NCBI GenBank assembly: GCA_946221765.1 | Contig: CAMIMK010000007.1 | Span: 1-27,290 of the forward strand | Origin: an uncultured Rhodovulum sp. | GTDB taxonomy: Bacteria; Pseudomonadota; Alphaproteobacteria; Rhodobacterales; Rhodobacteraceae | Length of the DNA: 27,290 nt | Direction: 5' to 3' | Shown: piece by piece, positions 10,079-17,078 of the stretch | Position numbering within the stretch: position 1 is the stretch's first letter | How the letters are laid out: every line of letters begins with the position of its first letter | Notes under the pieces: model-generated | Database searches by the model: none | The model's input: only the letters and a program-made list of their open reading frames with translations | Told to the model about the DNA's origin: nothing | Made by a program: the position numbers and the translations under genes

Positions 10079-10270
10079 ATGGTACGCACCTATTCGGACT
10101 GGGCGCTGGTGGCGGCCGCCTTCGGCCTGCTTGCATTCATCCTCATGTCGCCCACCGGAAGCTTCGTCCGGCATTCGGCCGATGGCCGGGAGGCGGGACC
10201 GGGGGTTGCCGTTGTCCAGTCGGAGGCACCGGGGCCGCTCGCCGGACTGAGCCCCGCACCGCTGGAGTGA
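10079..10270 (+). CDS. Uncharacterised small membrane protein, 63 residues
   Basis: I do not recognise this gene. The product has a short N-terminus (MVRTYSDW), one hydrophobic helix (about residues 9-24), then a polar, proline- and glycine-rich tail, which suggests a single-span membrane protein. I chose the ATG at 10079 because GGGGGAA lies about 10 bases upstream. The frame stays open back to an ATG at 9947, but that longer form would start in AT-rich, promoter-like DNA and run through the palindrome. A strong terminator at 10330-10370, 60 bases past the stop, suggests a single-gene transcript. No neighbour gives a hint of function. Confidence 0.5.
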   Translation: MVRTYSDWALVAAAFGLLAFILMSPTGSFVRHSADGREAGPGVAVVQSEAPGPLAGLSPAPLE

Positions 10271-10329
10271 AACCGCTGCAATGACGGGGCGCGGGGCGCG
10301 CCGTCGTCCACAGCTACAGGCATGCGCAA

Positions 10330-10370
10330 GGGCGGCGTGGACGGGCATACCCCGCCCACGCCGCCCTTTT
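10330..10370 (+). terminator. Rho-independent terminator
   Basis: An 11-bp perfect stem (10330-10340 with 10356-10366) continues after one mismatch with four more pairs around a 5-base loop and is followed by TTTT (10367-10370). It ends the plus-strand transcript of the 63-residue gene. It also lies 17 bp beyond the sulfurtransferase stop on the other strand, where only a weak TT follows the stem, so action in that direction is less likely. Confidence 0.85.
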
Positions 10371-10386
10371 CCGTCAGGTCAGGGGA

Positions 10387-11292
10387 TCAGCCGGGGCAGC
10401 CGATCGGGACGCCGATGGCATTGCCGTATTCGGCCCATGACCCGTCATAATTCCGCACCTGCCACCCGAGAAGCCGCGACAGGGCGAACCAGGTATGGCC
10501 CGAGCGCTCGCCGATGCGGCAATAGGTGATGATCGGCCGGCGGCCGTCGATGCCGCGGGTGGCGAGGATGCGGCGCAGTTCGGCAACGGGCCGGAACCGG
10601 CCATGCCCGTCGACCAGCGCGCCCCAGGGCAGGCTGATGGCGCCGGGCACATGACCGGGACGCATCGCCCCCTCGTCCTCGCCCGGCGGCGCGGTGCGCA
10701 GCCCCGCATATTCCTCGGGCGACCGCACATCGAGCAGGATCTCGTCGCTGCGCCCCTCGGCCGCGGCGAGCACGTCCGAGAGAAAGGCCCGGTGGGGCAG
10801 GGGCGTCCCGCGCTCGGGGCCGGTCAGCGTCAGGGTGCCATGCCTGGGCGCGCTGCCGCGCCGGGTCAGCGGCCGGTCCTCGGCCAGCCAGGCGGCGCTG
10901 CCCCCGTCGAGCAGGCGCACGTCGCGGACACCGTGGAGCACGGCGACCCAGGCGCCGAAGGCGGCGAACCAGTTGTGGCAGTCGCCGTGGAAGACCACGG
11001 TCGAGTCGTCGTCGGCCCCGGCACTCTGCAGCAGCTGCTCGAACCGGTCGCGCGGCACGACATCGCGCCGCTGCTGGTCGAGCAGGTCGCGCCGCCAGTC
11101 GAGGCGCAGGGCGCCCGGGATCGCGGGGGCGGTCGGATCCGGGTCGAGGTTCACTTCCAGGACCACGGGGGCCGCTGCCGTGCCGAGCCGCGCCGCGAGC
11201 CAGGCGGGGCTCACGAGATGCGGGCCATCCGTGCGCCCGGCCGTGTCCCGCGCACGCAGGAAGGCATCTTCTTCAATATCATAGGCGTTCAT
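10387..11292 (-). CDS. Thiosulfate sulfurtransferase (two-domain rhodanese)
   Basis: Moves sulfane sulfur from thiosulfate or a similar donor to cyanide or another thiol. The 301-residue product has two rhodanese domains: an inactive N-terminal one (about residues 25-145) and a catalytic C-terminal one (about 160-295). The active loop is C258-R-I-G-E-R-S followed by GHTWF, and the end VRNYDGSWAEYGN is conserved. This CRIGERS loop matches the actinobacterial CysA-type thiosulfate sulfurtransferases rather than the CG(S/A)GVTA loop of mercaptopyruvate sulfurtransferases. I chose the ATG at 11292 (GGAGG six bases upstream); an ATG at 11331 would add 13 residues. It is transcribed divergently from an Lrp/AsnC regulator across 139 bp, a common sign of regulation by that neighbour. 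Substrate is inferred from the loop. Confidence 0.88.
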   Translation of the reverse strand: MNAYDIEEDAFLRARDTAGRTDGPHLVSPAWLAARLGTAAAPVVLEVNLDPDPTAPAIPGALRLDWRRDLLDQQRRDVVPRDRFEQLLQSAGADDDSTVVFHGDCHNWFAAFGAWVAVLHGVRDVRLLDGGSAAWLAEDRPLTRRGSAPRHGTLTLTGPERGTPLPHRAFLSDVLAAAEGRSDEILLDVRSPEEYAGLRTAPPGEDEGAMRPGHVPGAISLPWGALVDGHGRFRPVAELRRILATRGIDGRRPIITYCRIGERSGHTWFALSRLLGWQVRNYDGSWAEYGNAIGVPIGCPG

Positions 11293-11431
11293 GCGCGCCT
11301 CCTTTCGCGGCGCCAGACTGTCCCGGGCCATGCCCGCACCGCAAGGGAAGAGGATTCCAAATTACCCGATTAACACGGCTGATTTTATCGTATATTGGCC
11401 GGTGGCGAGACATGCTTTCCCGGAGGACGTG
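11293..11431. promoter_or_regulatory. Divergent promoter region, sulfurtransferase / Lrp regulator
   Basis: A 139-bp region with an AT-rich core (about 11355-11396) in GC-rich surroundings. For the regulator, TTAACA (11370-11375) and TATATT (11391-11396) form a plausible promoter, though the spacing of 15 bases is short. Lrp-family proteins bind AT-rich imperfect repeats, so this core is the likely target for autoregulation and control of the divergent gene. Confidence 0.5.
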
Positions 11432-11896
11432 ATGGACCTGATCGACCGCAAGATTCTCGTCGCGCTGCAGGCCGACGCGACGCTGTCGATCCAGCAGGTG
11501 GCGGATCGGGTGGGCCTGTCGCAGACGCCGTGCTGGAAGCGCATCCAGAAGCTGGAGCAGACCGGGGTGATCCGGCGGCGGGTGGCGATCGTCGATCCGG
11601 CGGCGCTCGGGCTCGGGCTCAGCGTCTTCGTGGCGATCACGACCGACGACCATTCCCCGGGCTGGCGCGACCGCTTCGCCGAGGTGGTGACGGCGCTGCC
11701 CGAGGTGATGGACTTCTACCGGATGGCCGGGGAAGTGGACTATCTGTTGCGGGTGGTGGTCCGGGACATGGCGACCTATGACACCTTCTACAAGCGGCTG
11801 ACCGGGGCGATCCCGATCAAGATCGTCACCTCGACCTTCGCGATGGAAACGATCAAGTCCACGACGGCGCTTCCGGTGGACACGACCACACGCTAG
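11432..11896 (+). CDS. Lrp/AsnC family transcriptional regulator
   Basis: DNA-binding regulator that usually responds to an amino acid. The 154-residue product has the standard two parts: an N-terminal winged helix-turn-helix (residues 1 to about 55: DLIDRKILVALQADATLSIQQVADRVGLSQTPCWKRIQKLEQTGVI) and a C-terminal RAM ligand-binding domain (about 65-150: SVFVAITTDDH to TSTFAMETIKST). The LSQTPCWKRIQKLE recognition helix is of the type found in regulators of cysteine and branched-chain amino acid genes. I chose the ATG at 11432 because GGAGG precedes it by 5 bases; an in-frame ATG at 11291 lies beside the divergent gene's start. Divergent placement suggests that it controls the sulfurtransferase, perhaps in response to cysteine; that is inference. 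Confidence 0.92.
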   Translation: MDLIDRKILVALQADATLSIQQVADRVGLSQTPCWKRIQKLEQTGVIRRRVAIVDPAALGLGLSVFVAITTDDHSPGWRDRFAEVVTALPEVMDFYRMAGEVDYLLRVVVRDMATYDTFYKRLTGAIPIKIVTSTFAMETIKSTTALPVDTTTR

Positions 11897-11970
11897 ACAA
11901 AAATTCTACCCGATCGTCCGCAGGTGAGGGCTTCCTCAGGACATTGGAACCCTTATAGGCTTTCGGCACC

Positions 11971-12429
11971 ATGATTTCCTTGAAGACGAAATACGCGATA
12001 AAGGCCCTGATCACGCTTGCCGAAGCCCAGGCGGCCGGGGTGCCGTCCATGCGGATCGAGGAGATCGCCGAACGGGGGGGCACCCCGAAGCGGTTCCTCG
12101 AGCATATCCTGCTGGAAGTGAAGCGTGCCGGGATGATCGGCAGCCGGCGCGGCCGCGAGGGCGGCTACATGCTGATCAAGGATCCCCACCAGATTTCCAT
12201 CGGCCAGATCCTGCGGCAGGTGGATGGCCCGATGGCGCCGCTGCCCTGCCTGTCGCGCCGGGCCTATCAGCGCTGCGCGGACTGCGTCGACGAGGAAAGC
12301 TGCCGGATCCGCGAGGTCTTCGGCAGCGTCTTCGCGAACTATCTGCTGCTGATCGAATCGCTGACTCTCGCCGACCTGATGCGCGACGAGGCCCAGCTGC
12401 TGATGTCCGAGCCGCTGACGAAAAGCTAA
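11971..12429 (+). CDS. Rrf2 family transcriptional regulator with cysteine cluster
   Basis: Winged-helix repressor family that includes IscR, NsrR, RirA and CymR. The 152-residue product starts with the family N-terminus SLKTKYAIKALITLA, has the DNA-recognition region IEEIAERGGTPKRFLEHILLEVKRAGMIGSRRGREGGY (residues 30-66), and a cysteine cluster at C93, C102, C105 and C111. IscR and NsrR use three cysteines to hold an Fe-S cluster; this protein has four with different spacing (C-X8-C-X2-C-X5-C), so cluster binding is likely but its type is open. It lies 92 bp upstream of sbp on the same strand, which points to control of sulfate import by sulfur or Fe-S status. No good Shine-Dalgarno precedes the ATG. 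Confidence 0.9.
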   Translation: MISLKTKYAIKALITLAEAQAAGVPSMRIEEIAERGGTPKRFLEHILLEVKRAGMIGSRRGREGGYMLIKDPHQISIGQILRQVDGPMAPLPCLSRRAYQRCADCVDEESCRIREVFGSVFANYLLLIESLTLADLMRDEAQLLMSEPLTKS

Positions 12430-12521
12430 AATGTTGAGATGGCGTAAATTATTTTTGCGCCCGGCCTCTTGCTAAACTCGACTGACTCTGTCGTCATAGT
12501 GGGAAATTAACGGAGGTTCCC
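12430..12521 (+). promoter_or_regulatory. Candidate promoter/operator of the sulfate import operon
   Basis: The 92-bp gap between the Rrf2 gene and sbp is AT-rich in its first half. TTGCTA (12469-12474) could be a -35 element, with a weak -10 around 12493-12500, and an inverted repeat CGAC-N7-GTCG lies at 12479-12493. A clear GGAGG (about 12512-12516) precedes the GTG start. No strong match to a known Rrf2-family operator is visible by eye. Confidence 0.35.
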
Positions 12522-13739
12522 GTGCTCCACTCCCATTCCGCTGCCCATCGCCGGACACCCGGTGTTCCCGAAGCGCGCCATGGCGAGGCCGTGGCTGCGA
12601 TGGCCCATGTGCAGTTTGACATGTTCGGCACGATTCACATCCATGGTGCCAGCTTCGACGGGCCGGCGCCGGAGCCGGTCGACTTCGGCGCGCTCTGGCG
12701 TGACGTCCGGGACCGCCTCGCCGGCGGCTTCCGCCGCCTGGGCCTCGGTGCCGTCCTTGCCGGGCTTGCCCTTGGTGCCGCGCTGACGCCGGGCGAGGTC
12801 CGGGCCCAGACCCTCCTCAACGTCTCCTACGATCCGACGCGGGAACTCTATCGGGACTTCAACGCGGCCTTCAACAAGCACTGGCAGGAGGCCGGCAATC
12901 CCGCCCTGCAGATCCAGACGTCGCATGGCGGGTCGGGGGCGCAGGCGCGGGCGGTGATCGACGGGTTGCAGGCGCAGGTCGTGACCCTCGCGCTCGGCAG
13001 CGACATCGACGCCATCGCCAGCAAGACCAGCAAGATCCCCGCGGACTGGCAGGCGAAGCTGCCGCACAATTCCGCGCCCTACACCTCGACCATCGTCTTC
13101 CTGGTGCGGGACGGCAATCCCAAGGGGATCGAGGACTGGAGCGATCTGGTCGAGCCGGGGATCCAGGTCATCACCCCGAATCCCAAGACCTCGGGCGGGG
13201 CCCGCTGGAACTATCTCGCGGCCTGGGCCTATGCCTCGGATGCCTTCAAGGGCGATGACGCCAAGGTCCGGGAGTTCATCGGCAAGCTCTTCGCCAACGT
13301 GCCCGTGCTCGACACCGGCGCCCGGGGGGCGACAACAACCTTCGCCCAGCGCGGCATCGGCGATGTGCTGCTCGCCTGGGAGAACGAGGCCTATCTCGCC
13401 CTCGAGCAGCTCGGCGAGGACAAGTTCGACATCGTGCGCCCGACGATCTCGATCCTCGCGGAGCCGACGGTGGCCCTGGTGCCCGGCAACATCTCCTCGG
13501 AGGAGCAGGGCAAGGCTGCGCAGGCCTACCTCGACTATCTCTACAGCCCCGAGGGGCAGGCCATTGCGCTGAAGCATTATTTCCGCGCCTGGGATACGAG
13601 CGCGGCCAATCCCGAGGATGTGGCGCGTTTCCCCGAGCTGAAGCTCGTCTCCATCGACGACTTCGGGGGCTGGGCGAAGGTGCAGCCGGAGCATTTCGGC
13701 GACGGCGGCATTTTCGACCAGATCTACGTCCCGAAGTAA
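12522..13739 (+). CDS. sbp: Sulfate ABC transporter substrate-binding protein with N-terminal extension
   Basis: Periplasmic sulfate-binding protein for the CysTWA importer. The mature part (about residue 96 onward) closely follows Sbp: LLNVSYDPTRELY, SHGGSGAQARAVIDGL, VVTLALGSDIDAIA, NSAPYTSTIVFLVR and ITPNPKTSGGARWNYLAAW. The 405-residue product is about 75 residues longer than usual at its N-terminus. The likely export signal (R71 R72, hydrophobic core about 73-90, cleavage after VRA at 95) comes only after 70 residues of other sequence, rich in His and acidic residues. The GTG at 12522 has an excellent GGAGG five bases upstream, which supports translation of the extension. Internal ATGs at 12600 and 12621 are alternatives that shorten it. 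First gene of sbp-cysT-cysW-cysA. CysP is an alternative name, but motifs favour Sbp. Confidence 0.9.
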   Translation: MLHSHSAAHRRTPGVPEARHGEAVAAMAHVQFDMFGTIHIHGASFDGPAPEPVDFGALWRDVRDRLAGGFRRLGLGAVLAGLALGAALTPGEVRAQTLLNVSYDPTRELYRDFNAAFNKHWQEAGNPALQIQTSHGGSGAQARAVIDGLQAQVVTLALGSDIDAIASKTSKIPADWQAKLPHNSAPYTSTIVFLVRDGNPKGIEDWSDLVEPGIQVITPNPKTSGGARWNYLAAWAYASDAFKGDDAKVREFIGKLFANVPVLDTGARGATTTFAQRGIGDVLLAWENEAYLALEQLGEDKFDIVRPTISILAEPTVALVPGNISSEEQGKAAQAYLDYLYSPEGQAIALKHYFRAWDTSAANPEDVARFPELKLVSIDDFGGWAKVQPEHFGDGGIFDQIYVPK

Positions 13740-13776
13740 GGTCGCGGGCGAACAACAAGAGTAAGAGTGGCTGTAC

Positions 13777-14622
13777 ATGAAGTCCGATCGCTGGCGATTG
13801 CATCATCCATCCCCGATGCCGGGGTTCCGTCTCTCCTTCGGCATCACGATGTTGATGTTGTCGCTGGTGGTTCTTATCCCGATCGGCGCCCTGATCCTTC
13901 AGGGCGCCGGAATCGGTTTTTCGGAGCTGTGGCGGCTCGTCGCGACGGAACGGATCCGCGCGGCGCTGTGGCTGTCCTTCTCGGTGGCCTTCGCGGCGGC
14001 TGCCTTCAACCTCGTCTTCGGCCTCGGCCTCGCCTGGGTGCTGACCCGCTACGACTTTCCGCTGCGCCGGTTGATCGATTCGACCGTCGACCTGCCCTTC
14101 GCACTGCCGACGGCCGTGGCCGGCATCGCCCTGACCGCGCTCTATGCGCCGAACGGCAGCTTCGGCAGCGCGCTTGCGGCCATCGGGATCAAGGTCGCCT
14201 ACACGCCGCTCGGGATCTGGGTGGCGCTCGTCTTCATCGGGATCCCCTTCGTCGTGCGCACCGTCCAGCCGGTGATCGAGGAACTGGAGCGTGAGGTCGA
14301 GGAAGCCTCGGCCACGCTCGGCGCCAGCCGGCTGCGCACCTTCCGCCGGGTGATCCTGCCCACCCTGACCCCGGCGCTCCTGACCGGCTTCGCCCTCGCC
14401 TTCGCGCGGGGCGTCGGCGAATACGGCAGCGTCATCTTCATCGCCGGCAACATCCCGCAGGTCAGCGAGATCGCCCCGCTGCTGATCGTGATCCGGCTGG
14501 AGGAATTCGACATGCCGGGCGCCATCGCCATCGCGCTGGCGATGCTCGGCATTTCCTTCGTGATGCTGCTCGCCATCAATCTCATCCAGGTCTGGAGCCG
14601 CGCAAGGACCGGAAATGTCTAG
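13777..14622 (+). CDS. cysT: Sulfate ABC transporter permease CysT
   Basis: Inner-membrane permease of the sulfate/thiosulfate importer. The 281-residue product has six predicted membrane helices (first: GITMLMLSLVVLIPIGALIL), and the CysT/CysW motifs TRYDFPLRRLIDSTVDLPFALPTAVAGIAL and GEYGSVIFIAGNIP. The ATPase-coupling (EAA) loop is EASATLGASRLRTFRRVILP. The length equals that of typical CysT (275-290). It lies 37 bp downstream of sbp and overlaps cysW by 8 bases. Confidence 0.95.
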   Translation: MKSDRWRLHHPSPMPGFRLSFGITMLMLSLVVLIPIGALILQGAGIGFSELWRLVATERIRAALWLSFSVAFAAAAFNLVFGLGLAWVLTRYDFPLRRLIDSTVDLPFALPTAVAGIALTALYAPNGSFGSALAAIGIKVAYTPLGIWVALVFIGIPFVVRTVQPVIEELEREVEEASATLGASRLRTFRRVILPTLTPALLTGFALAFARGVGEYGSVIFIAGNIPQVSEIAPLLIVIRLEEFDMPGAIAIALAMLGISFVMLLAINLIQVWSRARTGNV

Positions 14623-15493
14623 TTCCTCCACAACGACCCTGCCGCTCCCCCCGCGGGCGAGCGTCACCACCGAGCCGCAGTGGCTGCGCATCACCCTGAC
14701 CCTCGTGGTGCTGCTCCTGCTGGCTGCCCTCGTGCTCGCGCCGCTGGCGGAGGTCTTCGGTCAGGCGCTGGCGCAGGGCGTCGGGGCCGCCATCACGTCG
14801 CTGAACGAGCCCGATGCCTGGTCCGCCATCCGGCTGACGCTGATCGTCGCGGCCATCGCCGTGCCGCTGAACGCGGTCTTCGGCATCGCCGCCGCCTGGG
14901 CGATCACCAAGTTCGACTTTCCCGGCAAGGCCTTCCTCATCACTCTGATCGACCTGCCCTTCTCGGTGTCGCCGGTGGTGGCGGGCCTCTGCTTCGTGCT
15001 GCTCTTCGGGAGCACGGGCTATTTCGGCCCCTGGCTTGCAAGCCATGACGTGAAGATCATCTTCGCGATCCCCGGCATCGCGCTCGCGACCATGTTCGTG
15101 ACCTTCCCCTTCGTCGCGCGCGAGCTCATCCCGGTGATGCAGGAGCAGGGCCGGGCCGAGGAGGAAGCGGCGCTGACCCTCGGCGCCACCGGCTGGCGCA
15201 CCTTCACGACGGTGACGCTGCCGAACATCCGCTGGGCGCTCCTCTATGGCGTGCTGCTCAGCAATGCCCGGGCGATGGGGGAGTTCGGCGCGGTATCGGT
15301 GGTCTCGGGGCGTATCCGCGGCGAGACCACGACCATGCCGCTGATGATCGAGATGTTCTACAACGAATACATGTCGGTGGCCGCCTTTTCCATGGCGGCG
15401 CTGCTGGCGCTGCTGGCGCTCGTCACCCTGGCGCTGAAGTCGGGGCTGGAGTGGCGCTATTCCGACCAGCTTGCCGCAAGCCACCGCCATTGA
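14615..15493 (+). CDS. cysW: Sulfate ABC transporter permease CysW
   Basis: Second permease of the sulfate importer, pairing with CysT. The 292-residue product has six predicted helices and CysW hallmarks: AITKFDFPGKAFLITLIDLPFSVSPVVAGL, the EAA loop EEAALTLGATGWRTFTTVTLPN, and MGEFGAVSVVSGRIRGET. AAGGA lies six bases before the ATG, which overlaps the end of cysT (ATGTCTAG), so the two are translationally coupled. The cysA gene follows after 14 bp. Confidence 0.95.
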   Translation: MSSSSTTTLPLPPRASVTTEPQWLRITLTLVVLLLLAALVLAPLAEVFGQALAQGVGAAITSLNEPDAWSAIRLTLIVAAIAVPLNAVFGIAAAWAITKFDFPGKAFLITLIDLPFSVSPVVAGLCFVLLFGSTGYFGPWLASHDVKIIFAIPGIALATMFVTFPFVARELIPVMQEQGRAEEEAALTLGATGWRTFTTVTLPNIRWALLYGVLLSNARAMGEFGAVSVVSGRIRGETTTMPLMIEMFYNEYMSVAAFSMAALLALLALVTLALKSGLEWRYSDQLAASHRH

Positions 15494-15507
15494 CCGGAGT
15501 CCGTTCC

Positions 15508-16230
15508 ATGCAGATCGAAATCGAGGAAATCGCCAAGGATTTCGGGCCAACGACCGCGCTCCGGCCGGTCAGCCTGCTGATCCCCTCGGGCGCGCTCGTG
15601 GCCCTGCTCGGGCCGTCGGGCTCCGGCAAGACCACGCTCCTGCGCATCCTCGGCGGGCTTGAGTTCCCCACTCAGGGCCGGGTGCGCTTCGACGGCCAGG
15701 ACGCGACCGCGCTCAGCGTGCAGGAGCGCCGGGCGGGATTCGTCTTCCAGCATTACGCGCTGTTCCGGCACATGACGGTCTTCGAGAACATCGCCTATGG
15801 CCTGCGGGCGCGTCCGCGGGCGACACGTCCACCGAAGGCCGAGATCGAGCGGCGCGTGACCAAGCTTCTCGAACTGATCCAGCTGCCCGACATCGGCGGG
15901 CGTTTTCCCGCGCAGCTCTCCGGCGGCCAGCGGCAGCGCGTGGCGCTGGCACGGGCACTGGCGATCGAGCCGCGGATGCTGCTCCTCGACGAGCCCTTCG
16001 GGGCTCTGGACGCCCAGGTGCGCAAGGAGCTGCGCACCGGCCTGCGCGAAATCCATGACCAGACCGGGCTGACCACGGTCTTCGTCACCCATGATCAGGA
16101 CGAGGCGATGGAACTCGCTGATCTCGTGGTGGTGATGTCGATGGGGCGCATCGAGCAGGTGGGAACCCCGCGGGACATCCGCAGCCGGCCGGCGACGGAT
16201 TTCGTGCGGGATTTCGTCACGACCGCCTGA
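15508..16230 (+). CDS. cysA: Sulfate ABC transporter ATP-binding protein, short form
   Basis: ATPase driving the sulfate importer. The 240-residue product is a complete ABC domain: Walker A GPSGSGKT (about residues 34-41), Q-loop FVFQHYALFRHMTVFENIAYGL, signature LSGGQRQR, Walker B MLLLDEPFGALD, and switch histidine in FVTHDQDEA. The start ATG has GGAG 8 bases upstream; an ATG at 15451 lies inside cysW. It ends right after the ABC domain (FVRDFVTTA) and so lacks the C-terminal TOBE/regulatory domain that makes E. coli-type CysA about 340-365 residues long. The stop is a clean TGA with no sign of a frameshift. Its last 14 bases overlap the convergent rlmJ gene. Confidence 0.94.
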   Translation: MQIEIEEIAKDFGPTTALRPVSLLIPSGALVALLGPSGSGKTTLLRILGGLEFPTQGRVRFDGQDATALSVQERRAGFVFQHYALFRHMTVFENIAYGLRARPRATRPPKAEIERRVTKLLELIQLPDIGGRFPAQLSGGQRQRVALARALAIEPRMLLLDEPFGALDAQVRKELRTGLREIHDQTGLTTVFVTHDQDEAMELADLVVVMSMGRIEQVGTPRDIRSRPATDFVRDFVTTA

Positions 16231-17002
16231 GCGGCACGAGAACCCCCGCGGCCTGCACCTGCGCCGCGGCAAAGACGCGCTCGGCCCCAAAGGGGCCGTT
16301 GACGAGCGCGAGGCCCGAGCCGGTCATGCCGCGCGCTGGCTTCGGAACGAAGCCGACCTCGTCGATGCGCGGGCCGAGCGGGCGCAGGCCCTCCAGCAGC
16401 GCGGCGTGCCGGCCTTCGGGCAGCAGCGGATACCAGACGAGCACCGCCGCCTCGGGCCAGCGGGCGATGAGCCGCCGCACGAAGGCGGCCGCGGCCGCGT
16501 ATTCGGTCTTCACCTCGTAGGACGGATCGACCAGCACCAGCCCGCGGCGCGGCTTTGGCGGGGCAAGGGCAAGCAGGCCCTCGTAGCCGTCGCGCCGGTG
16601 GACGGCAATGGCCGGGTCGGTGCCGATGGCGCTGCGCAGGGCGGCATGTTCGCCGGGGTGCAGTTCCATCAGCACCTGACGGTCCTGCGGGCGGAGCAGG
16701 GCGCGGGCGACGAGCGGCGAGCCGGGATAGGCGCTCGGCCCATGGGCGGCGCGCGTCGTGGCGAGCGCATGGCCGAAGGGCGTATCGGCCGCAGCCGTGA
16801 TCCGGGCGATCCCGGCCCCGGCCTCGCCCGTCCGCGCCGCCTCGGGGGCGGCGAGGTCGTAGAGCCCGCGCCCGGCATGGGTCTCCATAACCGTCAGGCC
16901 GCGGGCCTTGACGGTCATCCGGGCCAGAAGCTCGGCGAGGACGATATGCTTGTGCAGGTCCGCCGGACCGCCGGCATGATAGGCGTGCTGGTAGGAGAGC
17001 AT
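16217..17002 (-). CDS. rlmJ: 23S rRNA (adenine(2030)-N6)-methyltransferase
   Basis: Methylates A2030 of 23S rRNA using S-adenosylmethionine. The 261-residue product begins with the family signature MLSYQHAYHAGGPADLHKHIVL and has the SAM-binding segment VMETHAGRGLYDL (residues 38-50) and the catalytic motif VDPSYEVKTEY (D159-P-S-Y162). Many N6-adenine methyltransferases have DPPY at this point, so a serine replaces the second proline here. The length is a little short of E. coli RlmJ (280). No strong Shine-Dalgarno is visible. It lies downstream of serA on the same strand, separated by a strong hairpin, and converges with cysA, overlapping it by 14 bases. Confidence 0.92.
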   Translation of the reverse strand: MLSYQHAYHAGGPADLHKHIVLAELLARMTVKARGLTVMETHAGRGLYDLAAPEAARTGEAGAGIARITAAADTPFGHALATTRAAHGPSAYPGSPLVARALLRPQDRQVLMELHPGEHAALRSAIGTDPAIAVHRRDGYEGLLALAPPKPRRGLVLVDPSYEVKTEYAAAAAFVRRLIARWPEAAVLVWYPLLPEGRHAALLEGLRPLGPRIDEVGFVPKPARGMTGSGLALVNGPFGAERVFAAAQVQAAGVLVPLRRS

Positions 17003-17028
17003 GTCCGCCGCGTCCGGGGGAGGGGCGT

Positions 17029-17056
17029 GATCCCCGCCGGGAGGCCGGCGGGGATC
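17029..17056. terminator. Perfect 12-bp hairpin between serA and rlmJ
   Basis: GATCCCCGCCGG (17029-17040) and CCGGCGGGGATC (17045-17056) pair perfectly around a GAGG loop. It lies 23 bp after the serA stop and 27 bp before the rlmJ start. No T-run follows on either strand, so it may be a weak terminator or an mRNA end-stabilising structure rather than a classic rho-independent terminator. Confidence 0.5.
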
Positions 17057-17078
17057 GGGTGCGTCGCGGGCTGGCCGC

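Noticed and set aside
11925..11938. Terminator after the Lrp gene
   Set aside because: TGAGG-GCTT-CCTCA is only a 5-bp stem without a T-run, too weak to call.
13276..14694. Long minus-strand open frames opposite the sulfate importer (12507-13778, 13276-14694, 14582-15550)
   Set aside because: Shadows of sbp, cysT and cysW; composition is unlike a protein and there are no starts with ribosome binding sites.
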